NCBI GenBank assembly: GCA_030431455.1
Contig: JAUIJE010000003.1
Location: forward strand, 134,360 to 198,359
DNA: 64,000 nt
Direction: 5' to 3'
Source of the DNA: a bacterium
Lineage (GTDB): Bacteria > Myxococcota > UBA727 > JAUIJE01
Shown: in pieces, positions 16,767 through 25,390 of the stretch
Position numbering within the stretch: the stretch's first letter is position 1
Layout: each line of letters opens with the position of its first letter
Translations under genes and position numbers: made by a program
Notes under the pieces: generated by a model
The model's database searches: none
What the model was told of the DNA's origin: nothing
The model's input: the letters and a program-made list of their open reading frames with translations, nothing else

Positions 16767-17902
16767 GACGCCGCCTCCACCGCGGCGGCGGCTTTGTTCT
16801 CGCCCAGGGCGTCGCCGTGGCGGGTGAACCACTCGCCGAGGGTCTTGTGCAGCAAGCGCTTGCCTCGTCCCCCGACGACGACCCCGATGTGTCCGCCGGG
16901 GATGACCAGGGTCTCGTTGACCTTGGCGCTGAAGTGCTCTTGGCCCACCAGCGCCGACGGCGGGGGCACGATGTGGTCCTCGGAGGCGGCGATGGTGAGG
17001 ATCGGCTTTTCGACGTTCTCGAGCACGACCTGGCGGCCGTTGATCTCGAGCTTGCCGCGCACGAGGGCGTCTTCGCGGTACAGACCGGTGATGAGGTCGA
17101 CGTAGAAGCCCTTGGCGATGGACACGTTGTCGTTGATCCAGGTCTCGAGCGCGGCGAAGAAGGTGAGGAACTTCTCGTTGCCCAAGTTCTGGAACAGCCG
17201 GAAGATCTTCGACGGTTGGCTCAAGGGCTTGAGCAACACGAAGCTCGGCTGGGTGATGAAGGTCGGCACGTTGCCGAACACCTCGGCGAACGCCCGGGCG
17301 TCGAAGAACGGGGCCCGGGACCACGCCGAGAGGATGCCGGTGTCGTCGAAGCTGATGGGCGCGGTGAGGTTGACCAGGCTGCGAACCTTGTCGTCGGCGA
17401 CCGCCCCCAGAATCGTGGTCAAGGTGCCGCCGAGGCACTGGCCGAGCAGGTGGGCGTCGGCGGTGCCCGCGTCCGCGCAGGTCGCGGCCAAGAACGCCTC
17501 CAGCCGGGTGACGTAGGTCTGCAGGTCGTCCTTTTCGTGCGCAGGGGTGGGGTCGCCCCAGTCGATGCAATAGACGTCGAAGCCCTGGTCGAGGAGCGCC
17601 TGCACCACCGAGACCCCGTCCATGAGGTCGAGGATGTAGGGGCGGTTGATCACGCTGGGCACGAGCAACACCGGGGTCTTGTGCCGCGGCGCGGTGCGCG
17701 GCACGTAGTGCACCAGCGTCGACGGCCCGTCCTGGCACAGCACGGTGTAGGGGCTGGGCGCGATCTTGGTGCCCTCCCCGGTGAGGTAGGTGCGGGACAG
17801 CTTCATCGCGCCGTTCATGCGGGCGAGGGCGCTGGGCACAGCGTCGAGCACGCCGAGGCGCTTGAGGGCGGAGGTGGGGTCGGTCCAGGCGGAAAGGCGC
17901 AT
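16763..17902 (-). CDS. phaC: Poly(3-hydroxyalkanoate) synthase, class III-like size
   Basis: Polymerises 3-hydroxyacyl-CoA to PHA. The 379-aa length matches class III/IV PhaC rather than the ~590-aa class I/II. The lipase-like box is GQCLGG with nucleophile Cys156; Asp309 (ASEDHIVPP) and His338 (IPGGHIGVVVG) complete the triad. The N-terminal YDWGDPTPAHEKD-like segment (CIDWGDPTP) is also typical. Class III/IV enzymes need a second subunit (PhaE or PhaR-subunit), and none of normal size is adjacent; a 76-aa protein encoded immediately upstream is the only candidate in the operon. ATG 17902 lies 57 bases downstream of that gene; its stop overlaps the symporter start. Confidence 0.93.
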   Translation of the reverse strand: MRLSAWTDPTSALKRLGVLDAVPSALARMNGAMKLSRTYLTGEGTKIAPSPYTVLCQDGPSTLVHYVPRTAPRHKTPVLLVPSVINRPYILDLMDGVSVVQALLDQGFDVYCIDWGDPTPAHEKDDLQTYVTRLEAFLAATCADAGTADAHLLGQCLGGTLTTILGAVADDKVRSLVNLTAPISFDDTGILSAWSRAPFFDARAFAEVFGNVPTFITQPSFVLLKPLSQPSKIFRLFQNLGNEKFLTFFAALETWINDNVSIAKGFYVDLITGLYREDALVRGKLEINGRQVVLENVEKPILTIAASEDHIVPPPSALVGQEHFSAKVNETLVIPGGHIGVVVGGRGKRLLHKTLGEWFTRHGDALGENKAAAAVEAAS

Positions 17903-17959
17903 GAGGAACCTCGTGTCAGTCAGTTCGATGATTCTGTGAAAGTCGATATGAAGGCACGC

Positions 17960-18190
17960 TCAGTCTTCGAGCGCGTCGACCCCGCGCCACATGACTTGGG
18001 GTTTGCCGTGTTTGACCGCGAGGATGCTGCGGCACCACAAGGTCCAGCCCGCGCCCATGGGGGCGAGGAAGAGCTTGCTCTTCATGATTTTTTCCGCCCG
18101 CCGGTTGACCGGTCCTTCGAGGAAGGAGACCCAGCGGTCGAGGAACTCTTCGGGCAACGGCTTGATGGTATCGGGTTCGGGAGCGTTCAT
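17960..18190 (-). CDS. Small 76-aa protein upstream of PHA synthase
   Basis: Unrecognised. Sequence features: acidic N terminus (EPDTIKPLPEEFLDRWVSFL), basic middle (NRRAEKIMKSKLFLAP), and an aromatic, possibly membrane-touching segment (GWTLWCRSILAVKHG). No signal peptide. The ATG at 18190 overlaps the upstream lipoprotein stop (ATGA), so it is translated as part of the PHA operon. Position directly before phaC makes it a candidate accessory factor, granule-binding protein or miniature second synthase subunit; this is inference only. Confidence 0.75.
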   Translation of the reverse strand: MNAPEPDTIKPLPEEFLDRWVSFLEGPVNRRAEKIMKSKLFLAPMGAGWTLWCRSILAVKHGKPQVMWRGVDALED

Positions 18191-19017
18191 AGCGCCAACC
18201 TCCACAGTTGTTGAATGTCGGTGAACTCGTCGTCGAGGGGGGTGGAAAGCGGCACCGCGGGGCTGATCAGGCGCGCGACCTCGCCCAGGCACTCGTGCAC
18301 AAAAAGGTGCGAGACCTGGTGGGTGTCGCCGGCGAGCAAGGTGCGCTCGAACCGCACGGTGATGCGCAGGGTGTTCTCGAGGACCAGGTCGGGCAACTTG
18401 AGCGTGCCCCGGCCGGTGACCTCGATGTCGTAGGTGTCGTCGAACGCGCTGGGCAGGCCCAACAGGCGTGCGTCCTCGGCCCGGGCGGTGCTTGTGAAGT
18501 GGTCACCGAGGGCCAAGGGGAACTGGTACAGGGCGATGGGCTGGTCGTAGCTGGCCAGCGTCTGCCCGGATTCGCCCTGTTGCTGGGCGGAGGCGAAGCC
18601 GTGCAAATAGACGCCGTCGTCGTCGGTGACCACCGCCCCGTAGGTGGTCGGCCCCGGGTCCAGGGCCGCGGCGTAGTCGGCCCCTTCGAACACGGGCGCG
18701 AACCAGAACCCGTCCAGCGTCGACAACTCAAACGTGGCCTGGGGCGAGGCCTCGGCGTCGGGCCGGGTGAAATCCCAGGTGTCGACGCCGAACTCTTTTT
18801 GCGGCTGGGTCGAGACCTCGCTGGGCAGGTCGTTGATGCGGTACCGCGCGCGAACGCCCACCACGTAGGGCAGCTCGGCGCGTTCGATCACGCCGTCGTT
18901 GTTGCCGGTGCAGGGCGGGACCGCGACCGCGGGCTCGTAGGGGGTGCCCTCATCGATGGGCGCGGGTTCGCAACCGAGCAAGGCGAGGCAAGGCAAAAGC
19001 AGAAGCGTGCGGTTCAT
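18187..19017 (-). CDS. Lipoprotein of the PHA operon (paralogue of 21799-22794)
   Basis: A 276-aa lipoprotein (LALLGC, Cys about 16). The body aligns by eye with the other operon lipoprotein: C-x3-DG-x-I/L-E-x2-ELP at the start, then WDF, a FWFA motif, YGA/YGV, a YD-x-P repeat, PLALGD/PLAAGQ, and an ending with C-x-GEVA-like residues and LWRL. This suggests a beta-rich surface domain duplicated within the operon. This copy has no Gly-Asp linker. It overlaps the outer-membrane protein gene upstream (ATGA) and the 76-aa gene downstream (ATGA). Function unknown. Confidence 0.82.
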   Translation of the reverse strand: MNRTLLLLPCLALLGCEPAPIDEGTPYEPAVAVPPCTGNNDGVIERAELPYVVGVRARYRINDLPSEVSTQPQKEFGVDTWDFTRPDAEASPQATFELSTLDGFWFAPVFEGADYAAALDPGPTTYGAVVTDDDGVYLHGFASAQQQGESGQTLASYDQPIALYQFPLALGDHFTSTARAEDARLLGLPSAFDDTYDIEVTGRGTLKLPDLVLENTLRITVRFERTLLAGDTHQVSHLFVHECLGEVARLISPAVPLSTPLDDEFTDIQQLWRLAL

Positions 19018-20600
19018 GCTTGGTCTCCCGTGACCCCGAGCCGGAGCAACAACATTTGCGCGATGCCGGGGGCAGACCCGCCCCGGGCCCCGAGACCGCC
19101 CAGGGGCAAGAGCACCCCGTAGTCGGCCCGGAAGGTCACCGCCCCGTACTGAAAGTACGCGGCCAAGTCGAGCTCGGCCCCGAGGGGGGCCCGGCCCCCG
19201 GGGGTGCTGGCCGCGGACAGCCCGTGGCTGTAAATGGCATTGGCTTCGAGCCCCAGCCCGGGCAACGGTTGGCCCCCGATTTTGGCCCGCCCAAACGCGG
19301 CTTCGGACACGCCCCCGAGGAGGGTGCGCCACATGATCAGGTCCACCCGGTAGGCGGGGTGGAATCGAAACGCGTCCATCCGGGTGTCGTGCGTGCCGTC
19401 GAGCTGGCTGCCGTACACGTCGCCGGGCCGGCCCGCGGCGAACGCGGAGGGGCCGTTGACGGGAAAGCCGAACCCGGGGTCGGCGCTGGCCAGGCCCACC
19501 TCGCCGAACACCGACAGACGGTCGCGCAGGGTGCGGTACTCGGCGTTGGCCACGGCCCCGAAGGGGTTGCCGGTGACCGGCTCGCGCAACACCACCCCCG
19601 CGTAGGGCGAGGGGTTGGCGATGACGAAGTGGGACCCCACCGCCTCGGCTTCGAGCTTGATGTCGCCCCACCAAAGCCGCGCCCACACGTCGAGCACCGC
19701 CGCGCCATAGCGCCGGTCCACCACCGCGAAGTCGTCGACGCCCAAGGTCGAATCGAGGGTGCGGTAAAAGCCGGGGGTGTCCTCCCACTGTCCCTGCACC
19801 GAGACCACCGCGCCGTAGTCGAAGCGCGGCCGCCACGCGTCACGGTAGAGCTTGACCTCCCAGGGGGCGTGGTAGCGCACCACCGCCACGGACGCGGCGT
19901 GCACCCCGTCGGTGACCCGGCCCGGGTCGGGGGCGATGCCGGCGTCGGCCACCCGCGGGCCCGATGCCGCCCAGTCGAGCCCCACCGCGACGTAGTGGCC
20001 AAACAGCGGGGCCATGAACCCGATGCGGTCTGCGCGGTCCCCGCCGTCGTCGTCGAGGTCGTTGCCGTTGTTGGCGGCGATGCCGAGACCAAAGTGACTG
20101 GGCATGCGGCCAGCGAACAACACCCCGAACGGGAGCCGCGCTTCCGCGTACGCGTCCCGCACCCGAAACGCCCCCAACGCGAAGGTGAGCGGCTCCTGGA
20201 ACGCGGTGCCGGCCACGATCGCGGTCTTGTCCCGGTACGGCGCGCCTTTGGGGCTCGCGCCCAGGGCCACGTTGTCGAGCACGTCGACCCCGAGCACCAC
20301 CCGCACGTTGTCGCCCCAGAAGAAGCTCGGGCGCAGCCGAAGCCGCATGTCTTGCCCCGACGTGATGTCGAGCGGGGTGGTGCCCGCGGGCCACAATGCC
20401 GTTTGGCTCGAGGGAGACACGCCCCGGTCGAGGTCGAGATTGGAGAACGCGCCGATGCGCAGGCGCAAGTGGCCCTCGAGCCGCATCCAGTCTTCGGGCT
20501 GTTTTTCGCGCCAAGCGTCCGCGGGGTCGCCAAAGCCCACCCGGGCCGCGGCGGGCAACGACCCGACGAACAGCACCAAGCACAGGAGGCGCTTGATCAT
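19014..20600 (-). CDS. Outer-membrane protein of the PHA operon
   Basis: A 528-aa exported beta-barrel candidate. It has a signal peptide (LLCLVLFVGSLPAAA) and many amphipathic strands (LRLRIGAFSNLDLD, MRLRLRPSFFWGDNVRVVLG, LDVWARLWWGDIKLE), and ends in MLLLRLGV. It resembles a family of large outer-membrane proteins described from myxobacteria (TIGR04551-type), but that assignment needs a profile search. It contains an acidic NGNDLDDDGGDRADR loop. Overlaps by 4 bases with the hydrolase lipoprotein gene upstream and the lipoprotein gene downstream. In this context it could be the outer-membrane gate of an acyl-compound uptake route. Confidence 0.8.
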   Translation of the reverse strand: MIKRLLCLVLFVGSLPAAARVGFGDPADAWREKQPEDWMRLEGHLRLRIGAFSNLDLDRGVSPSSQTALWPAGTTPLDITSGQDMRLRLRPSFFWGDNVRVVLGVDVLDNVALGASPKGAPYRDKTAIVAGTAFQEPLTFALGAFRVRDAYAEARLPFGVLFAGRMPSHFGLGIAANNGNDLDDDGGDRADRIGFMAPLFGHYVAVGLDWAASGPRVADAGIAPDPGRVTDGVHAASVAVVRYHAPWEVKLYRDAWRPRFDYGAVVSVQGQWEDTPGFYRTLDSTLGVDDFAVVDRRYGAAVLDVWARLWWGDIKLEAEAVGSHFVIANPSPYAGVVLREPVTGNPFGAVANAEYRTLRDRLSVFGEVGLASADPGFGFPVNGPSAFAAGRPGDVYGSQLDGTHDTRMDAFRFHPAYRVDLIMWRTLLGGVSEAAFGRAKIGGQPLPGLGLEANAIYSHGLSAASTPGGRAPLGAELDLAAYFQYGAVTFRADYGVLLPLGGLGARGGSAPGIAQMLLLRLGVTGDQA

Positions 20601-21802
20601 CGCGCCCCCTTCCGACGCTGCGGCGCCATCGGACGCTCGCCGTCCCCCGCCGGCAATGTCTCTGCCTCGTCTTCGCTGTCGGCGTCCACGTCGTCCATAT
20701 CGTCCGCGTCATCTGCCGGTTCGGCCGGGGGCACGTCGGTCTCGTCGGTGGGCACATCCCCGGCGGGCTTTTCCGCAGGAGACGCGGGCTCGCTCGACGG
20801 TGCCGGGTCGACATCGGCCTCGGGCCCGGCGGGGGGCACCGCCGGCGGCAGCATCGTGTCCGGGGCCGGCGCCCCGTGGCCGGATTTTGCTTCGGCCTCT
20901 TTGACCATCGGGGACAGCGCCCGCCACAACGACTTGGGCCGCTCCCAGCTCGGCATGTGGCCGCACGCGGGGAGCACCACCAGGGGTGCGTCGATCACCG
21001 CGGCCAGGCGTTTGCCGTTTTCGAGGGGGACCACACGGTCCTTTTCACCCCACACCAACACGATGGGCACGTCGAGGTCGCGGTACTGGGCCTGGGCCTC
21101 GGCGTAGTCCATGCCCCGGACGGTGGCCAGCGCCGCATAGACCGCGCCGTCTTTGTCCATCATCGCTTCCATCTCGTCGAGCGCTTCGAGGGACACGAAC
21201 TGGTCGCGATCGTCGAAGGCGAGCAGGTATTTTTCCCCTGGCACCTCTTTGAAAAACGCCCCGAACAAAAGCTCGCCCACCCCCGGCACCTTGGCCCAGC
21301 GAAAGTCGGTGGGGATGTCCTCCTCGAGGGCAAACGCGCTCACCAGCCCGACCCCCCGCACGCGGTCTTTGTCCTCCAGAGCCGCGCGCATCACCACGCC
21401 GCCGCCGTAGCTGTGCCCCACGAGCACGGCCTCGTCGATGTCGAGGGTGTCCATCAGCTTGATCAGGTCTTTGGCGTGTTGCTCCGGGCCGTAGGCGCCC
21501 TCGGCCCGGGAGCTATGCCCAAATCCGCGCTGGTCGTAGCTCACCACCCGGCGCCGCTGGGCCAGGCGCGGCTGCAGCTCCCGCCAGGCCTCGAGCCGGG
21601 AGCCGTACCCGTGCACGAGGATGATCGGCAGGTGCCCCATGTCGCGCGGGCCTTGGTCGCGCACCCGCAACCAAGCGCCGTTGATGTCGAGGTACTGCTC
21701 GGCCACGTCGTCGAGGTTGGGCGGCGTGTCCCAGTTGGGGCCCGCGGTCACGCAACCGGTGAAAGCCACGCCGAGCAGCAGGAGCAGGACAGACCGGGTC
21801 AT
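20597..21802 (-). CDS. Alpha/beta-hydrolase lipoprotein with long acidic C-terminal tail
   Basis: A 401-aa lipoprotein (GVAFTGC, Cys about 16) with an alpha/beta-hydrolase domain at residues about 35-300: LVHGYGSRLEAW oxyanion region, GHSYGGG nucleophile Ser, WGEKDRVVP with the acid, and CGHMPSWERP with the His. A low-complexity Asp/Glu/Pro/Ala-rich tail of about 90 residues follows, then a basic end (PQRRKGAR). An envelope-anchored esterase or lipase is the likely role. Overlaps by 4 bases with the upstream Gly-Asp lipoprotein gene and the downstream outer-membrane protein gene. It could release acyl chains outside the inner membrane for import. Confidence 0.87.
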   Translation of the reverse strand: MTRSVLLLLLGVAFTGCVTAGPNWDTPPNLDDVAEQYLDINGAWLRVRDQGPRDMGHLPIILVHGYGSRLEAWRELQPRLAQRRRVVSYDQRGFGHSSRAEGAYGPEQHAKDLIKLMDTLDIDEAVLVGHSYGGGVVMRAALEDKDRVRGVGLVSAFALEEDIPTDFRWAKVPGVGELLFGAFFKEVPGEKYLLAFDDRDQFVSLEALDEMEAMMDKDGAVYAALATVRGMDYAEAQAQYRDLDVPIVLVWGEKDRVVPLENGKRLAAVIDAPLVVLPACGHMPSWERPKSLWRALSPMVKEAEAKSGHGAPAPDTMLPPAVPPAGPEADVDPAPSSEPASPAEKPAGDVPTDETDVPPAEPADDADDMDDVDADSEDEAETLPAGDGERPMAPQRRKGAR

Positions 21803-22794
21803 TCGCCGAGGCCCAGGCGGCGCAGCTCGCTCGCGGTGGTGAACAGGTCGTCGTCCTCGTCTTCCTGCGAGGCCACGAACGCGACCTGCCCGTAGCAGGG
21901 GGTCATGAACGAGTGCCGCACGTACCGGTAGGTGAGCGAAAACGGGAACACGATGATCGGCACCGTGACCTCGAGGACCACCTGGACCTGCCACGCCTTG
22001 AACGTGCCCGCGGCGGTGATCACGTCCCCCTGCCGCAACACATCGATCTCGTAGTGGTCGTCGCTGGAGAAGAACAGCCCCTCGAAGGTCCCGCTGACCT
22101 CGGTGTCCACCGTCCACGATTGGCCCGCGGCCAGCGGCAACTTGAGGGTGGCCACCGGCGGGTCGTAGTGGAGCACGGTCTCGTCGACCGCCGCGCTCGC
22201 GACCCCGAGCAGCAACAGTTCGGTGTCGGTGCGCGCGAGCACGCCGTAGTTGGTCGCGTCGCCGTTGAGGGCCAACACGTAGGGCGTGGCCCCCGCGGGC
22301 ACGATGTATTCGTCCGCGAACCAGAAGTCGTCCAGCGGCTCGCCCATCAACTCGATGTTGCGGTCGGTGGCGTAGGGACCGGAAAAGTCCCACACCCACC
22401 CGTCGCCGGTGTCGCTTCCCGCGACGTCGACGGTGAGCCCGTCGTCCCCCCCCGGGGCCTCGACAAACCGCAGGGCGGTGCCGAGGGTCAAGGGCAGCTC
22501 GTCGTTCTCGAGTTGGCCGTCGCCGTCGTCGCAGATGCTCACCCCCGCGTCGTCCCCGTCGCCATCGCCGTCCCCGTCGCCATCGCCATCGCCATCCCCA
22601 TCGCCGTCCCCGTCACCGTCGCCATCACCGTCGCCGTCACCGCCGTCGGTGACCCCCGCGTCGAGGTCGTCGGCGCCCACGCACGCCCCCTCCACGCACG
22701 TCTCGGTGGCCGCGCACTCGTCGGAGGCGGTGCACTCGACCCCGCCCGGACAGGCACACAACAAAAACGGCAACAGCGACAACCAGGCTTTCAC
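21799..22794 (-). CDS. Lipoprotein with Gly-Asp linker (paralogue of 18187-19017)
   Basis: A 331-aa lipoprotein, GTG start 22794 (GTGA overlap with the acyl-CoA ligase stop). Lipobox LLCAC is followed by a small Cys-rich segment (CTASDECAATETCVEGACVG), a 15-unit Gly-Asp tract, and a ~240-residue domain sharing motifs with the second operon lipoprotein: CDDGDGQLENDELP, WDFS, FWFADEYIVP, YGVLAR, PLAAGQSW and a CYGQVAFVAS end. The Gly-Asp tract sits exactly between Cys-rich and paralogous domains. Role unknown; probably surface-exposed. Confidence 0.84.
   Translation of the reverse strand: MKAWLSLLPFLLCACPGGVECTASDECAATETCVEGACVGADDLDAGVTDGGDGDGDGDGDGDGDGDGDGDGDGDGDGDGDDAGVSICDDGDGQLENDELPLTLGTALRFVEAPGGDDGLTVDVAGSDTGDGWVWDFSGPYATDRNIELMGEPLDDFWFADEYIVPAGATPYVLALNGDATNYGVLARTDTELLLLGVASAAVDETVLHYDPPVATLKLPLAAGQSWTVDTEVSGTFEGLFFSSDDHYEIDVLRQGDVITAAGTFKAWQVQVVLEVTVPIIVFPFSLTYRYVRHSFMTPCYGQVAFVASQEDEDDDLFTTASELRRLGLGE
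22552..22641 (-). repeat. Gly-Asp hexanucleotide tract, 15 units
   Basis: Fifteen GGN-GAY units encode the linker of the upstream PHA-operon lipoprotein; absent from its paralogue at 18187-19017. Confidence 0.9.
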
Positions 22795-24326
22795 GCGCGC
22801 TCCCCCAGGCGATGTTTCTGCACTTTTCCCGAGGGGTTGCGCGGCAGCTCGTCGACGACCACAAACTCCTTGGGCACTTTGTAGGTGGCCAGGCGCTGCT
22901 TCAACCAGTCGCGCAATGTCTCTTGGGCCACCGCGTCTTTGTCGGTGACTTCGAGATAGGCCCGGCCCACCTCGCCCCACTTCTCGTCGGGAACCCCCAC
23001 CACCGCCGCGGCGCGAACCTGGGGGTGGTCGGACAAGGCCTTCTCGACCTCCGCGGGGTACACGTTCTCGCCGCCGGAGATGAACATGTCCTTCTTGCGG
23101 TCCACGATGGTGTAAAAGCCGTCCGCGTCGCGCTCGACCACGTCCCCGGTGCGGAAAAAGCCGTCGTCGCTCAACGCGTCTTTGGTCGCGTCGGGCCGAC
23201 GCCAGTAGCCGGCGCAGACACACGGCCCCCCGAGCAGCAGCTCGCCCCGGCCCGGGCCGGTGACCACGTCGCCGCGCTCGTCGACGACGCGGGCCTGGAT
23301 GTGCAGGTTGGGCCGGCCCGCGGCCCCGCGTTTCTTGTCGATGTCCTCGACCCGGAGGTTCAGGCAGTTGGGGCCGACCTCGGTGAGACCGTAACCCTGC
23401 TTGAACTTGATGCCCCGCTGGGCATAGGTCTCGATCAAAGACTTCGGGCACGGCGCGCCGCCGCACAGGGCCACCCGCACGTGACCGAGGTCGGTGTCGG
23501 CGAACCGCGGGGCCACCGACATCATCTCGAAGGTGGTGGGCACGCCGAACAACAGCGTACAGCGCTCTTCGGCGGTCAAGCCCAGGCAGCGATCGGCGTC
23601 GAAGCCGTCATCGAGCACCACCGAGCCCCCGCAGGACAGCAGCGGGGTGGTGAGCACGTGCAAGGCCCCGGTGTGGAACATCGGGGTATAGGTGACGGTG
23701 CGGTCGTCGGCGGTCAGCCCCAACGCCACAATGGTATTGAGTGCATTGAACGCCACCTGGCGGTGGGGCAACAGCGCCCCCTTGGGGCGCCCGGTGGTGC
23801 CCGAGGTGTACAGCACCACCCACACGTCGTTGAGTGAGAGCGGGGCCTGGGCGACCTCCGGCGCCCCGCTCACCTCGGCGAGGCGGTCGGCGAGCACCAC
23901 CGCGGCCTGCGGGGTGTCCTCGTCGGTGGGGCGGGGGGTGTCGAGGGCCACGGCTTGGGCGTGGGCCTGGGCGAGGATCTTGCCCGCGACGAAAGCGTGC
24001 TCGGCGTCGAAGAACAACGCCGCGGGCTCGAGGTCGTCGAGCACGAAGCTCAGCTCGGGCGCGGCCATGCGCCAGTTGAGCGGGGCGTAGAGCGCGCCGA
24101 GCCGGGCGGTGGCGAACAGCAGGTCGAGATGTTCGAGCCGGTTCTTGGCGAGGATCGCGACCCGGTCCCCCTGCTTGACCCCGAGGGAGACGAGCACGCG
24201 CGCCATCGCGTCGACCCGGGCCGCGAGCTTGCGGTACGACACCCGGGTGCCGGTCTTGACCTCGAGAAGGGCCTCTTTTTCCTCGAACAGCTCCGCGAGG
24301 TTCTTGGTCCAATCACCGGCCCACAT
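22791..24326 (-). CDS. Acyl-CoA synthetase (AMP-binding family)
   Basis: Cytoplasmic ligase of 511 aa that adenylates a carboxylic acid and transfers it to CoA. The full set of family motifs is present: LYTSGTTGRPKGALLPH (A3), GYGLTEVGPN (A5), TGDVVERDADGFYTIVDRKKDMF (A7-A8, here split as TGD and DRKKD), GGENVYPAEVE, and PRNPSGKVQKH with the catalytic Lys. ATG 24326 was chosen because AAGGAG lies 7 bases upstream; GTG 24332 would be too close. It overlaps the upstream hydrolase gene by 14 bases. Medium/long-chain or branched acyl substrate is likely but unproven; in this operon it would feed acyl-CoA towards PHA. Confidence 0.93.
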   Translation of the reverse strand: MWAGDWTKNLAELFEEKEALLEVKTGTRVSYRKLAARVDAMARVLVSLGVKQGDRVAILAKNRLEHLDLLFATARLGALYAPLNWRMAAPELSFVLDDLEPAALFFDAEHAFVAGKILAQAHAQAVALDTPRPTDEDTPQAAVVLADRLAEVSGAPEVAQAPLSLNDVWVVLYTSGTTGRPKGALLPHRQVAFNALNTIVALGLTADDRTVTYTPMFHTGALHVLTTPLLSCGGSVVLDDGFDADRCLGLTAEERCTLLFGVPTTFEMMSVAPRFADTDLGHVRVALCGGAPCPKSLIETYAQRGIKFKQGYGLTEVGPNCLNLRVEDIDKKRGAAGRPNLHIQARVVDERGDVVTGPGRGELLLGGPCVCAGYWRRPDATKDALSDDGFFRTGDVVERDADGFYTIVDRKKDMFISGGENVYPAEVEKALSDHPQVRAAAVVGVPDEKWGEVGRAYLEVTDKDAVAQETLRDWLKQRLATYKVPKEFVVVDELPRNPSGKVQKHRLGERA

Positions 24327-25257
24327 GCGCACGCTCCTTGGCAGGGTGGTCGGAAAGGCATTCCGCGTCGAACGCCATCAACAGCTCGTGGACCGCGTCG
24401 GGGGCGTCGACCATGGGCACGTGGCCGGCCCCCTCGACGACGTGGACCGGCGCACCGCAGGCCCAGGCCACCGTCTCCACCGGGCCGCGGGGCACGATCA
24501 CGTCCCGTGCGCCGAACACGTACGACACCGGCGCGGGCAATGCCAACGCACGCTCGTGCACCAGATGGTCGAACACGTCGCCCACCACCTGCTCGGTGGT
24601 GGCCGCGTACCGCGGCCCCAACTCCGAGCGGGGCAGGGCCAACCGCCGCACCAATGCGTCTGCTTTGGCCGCGCGGTCGAGATAGATCGCATCGTTGACG
24701 GCGCGGATCTGGGCGTCGGTGCGCGCGAGCCACATCGCGCTCGAAAACGCTTGGCGGGCCGCGGCCGCGACCTCGGGGTCTTTGCTCTGGTAGCCGCCCG
24801 GGCCGATCAGCATCAGGCCGCGGCAGGGCACACCCGAGAGCGCGGCGAGCTGCACCACGTGACCGCCGAGGCTGGAGCCGACCAGGAGCGGGGCTTCGTC
24901 GAGGCTCTTGACCACCTCGGCCACCGCCGCCACCAACTCGGACAGACCCGCGCCGGGCAGCGGCAAATCCGCGCACCCAAAGCCGGGCAGGTCGAGCGCG
25001 ATGTACGTCTTGTCCGCGCGCCGGGAGAACAGCGGGGCCCAGTCGGACAGGTCGTGGCCGAGGCCGTGCACAAACACCACCGCCGGGCCTTGGCCGGCCT
25101 GGAGCACGGGGAAGGACAAGCCGTCCACCGCCATGGTGCGCTCGATGCCTTGGGGCCAGCGGGTGCGCAAGAAGCGCCGCAGGGCCGCGCCCTCGATGCG
25201 GGCGGGGAGGTCCGCGGGGCGGCGCCAGGGGCTGGGGGAAGGCTGGTGATCGGTCAT
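24313..25257 (-). CDS. Cytoplasmic alpha/beta hydrolase, first gene of the PHA operon
   Basis: A 314-aa alpha/beta-hydrolase without signal peptide. The oxyanion region is VVFVHGLGHDLSDW, the nucleophile elbow GSSLGG, the acid in FGARDVIVP, and the His in EGAGHVPMVD. The cap region holds FSSAMWLARTDAQIRAV. Candidate roles include intracellular PHA depolymerase/oligomer hydrolase, acyl-CoA thioesterase or a general esterase. As the first gene it sits directly under a PhaR-like palindrome that overlaps its ATG (25257-25255), which ties its expression to PHA status. Confidence 0.88.
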   Translation of the reverse strand: MTDHQPSPSPWRRPADLPARIEGAALRRFLRTRWPQGIERTMAVDGLSFPVLQAGQGPAVVFVHGLGHDLSDWAPLFSRRADKTYIALDLPGFGCADLPLPGAGLSELVAAVAEVVKSLDEAPLLVGSSLGGHVVQLAALSGVPCRGLMLIGPGGYQSKDPEVAAAARQAFSSAMWLARTDAQIRAVNDAIYLDRAAKADALVRRLALPRSELGPRYAATTEQVVGDVFDHLVHERALALPAPVSYVFGARDVIVPRGPVETVAWACGAPVHVVEGAGHVPMVDAPDAVHELLMAFDAECLSDHPAKERAHVGR

Positions 25258-25271
25258 TGTGCGCTGCAGCA
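25257..25271. promoter_or_regulatory. PhaR-type operator candidate at the PHA operon start
   Basis: TTGTGC-GCT-GCAGCA overlaps the ATG of the minus-strand operon. Its first 12 bases are identical to the phasin-promoter site at 25948. The right arm deviates from GCACAA. PhaR proteins are known to bind TGC-rich dyads; binding here is inferred. Confidence 0.5.
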
Positions 25272-25322
25272 GGGTTGTGTTGCGGCTGTTTCCCAGCTGT
25301 GAAGGCGGGTGTCAACTGGTTA

Positions 25323-25338
25323 TTGTGCAAACGCACAA
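25323..25338. promoter_or_regulatory. PhaR-type operator candidate upstream of phaR
   Basis: Perfect dyad TTGTGC-AAAC-GCACAA, located just upstream of a TTGACG -35 element for phaR. Suggests autoregulation and control of the divergent operon. Confidence 0.65.
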
Positions 25339-25342
25339 CCGA

Positions 25343-25370
25343 TTGACGCATCCGCGCAAAGATCTTAGGA
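25343..25370 (+). promoter_or_regulatory. Candidate promoter for phaR
   Basis: TTGACG (25343-25348), 16-base spacer, then TTAGGA (25365-25370) as a weak -10. The dyad at 25323 lies immediately upstream. Confidence 0.45.
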
Positions 25371-25390
25371 GGGGTGGAATTGGAGAGCGC

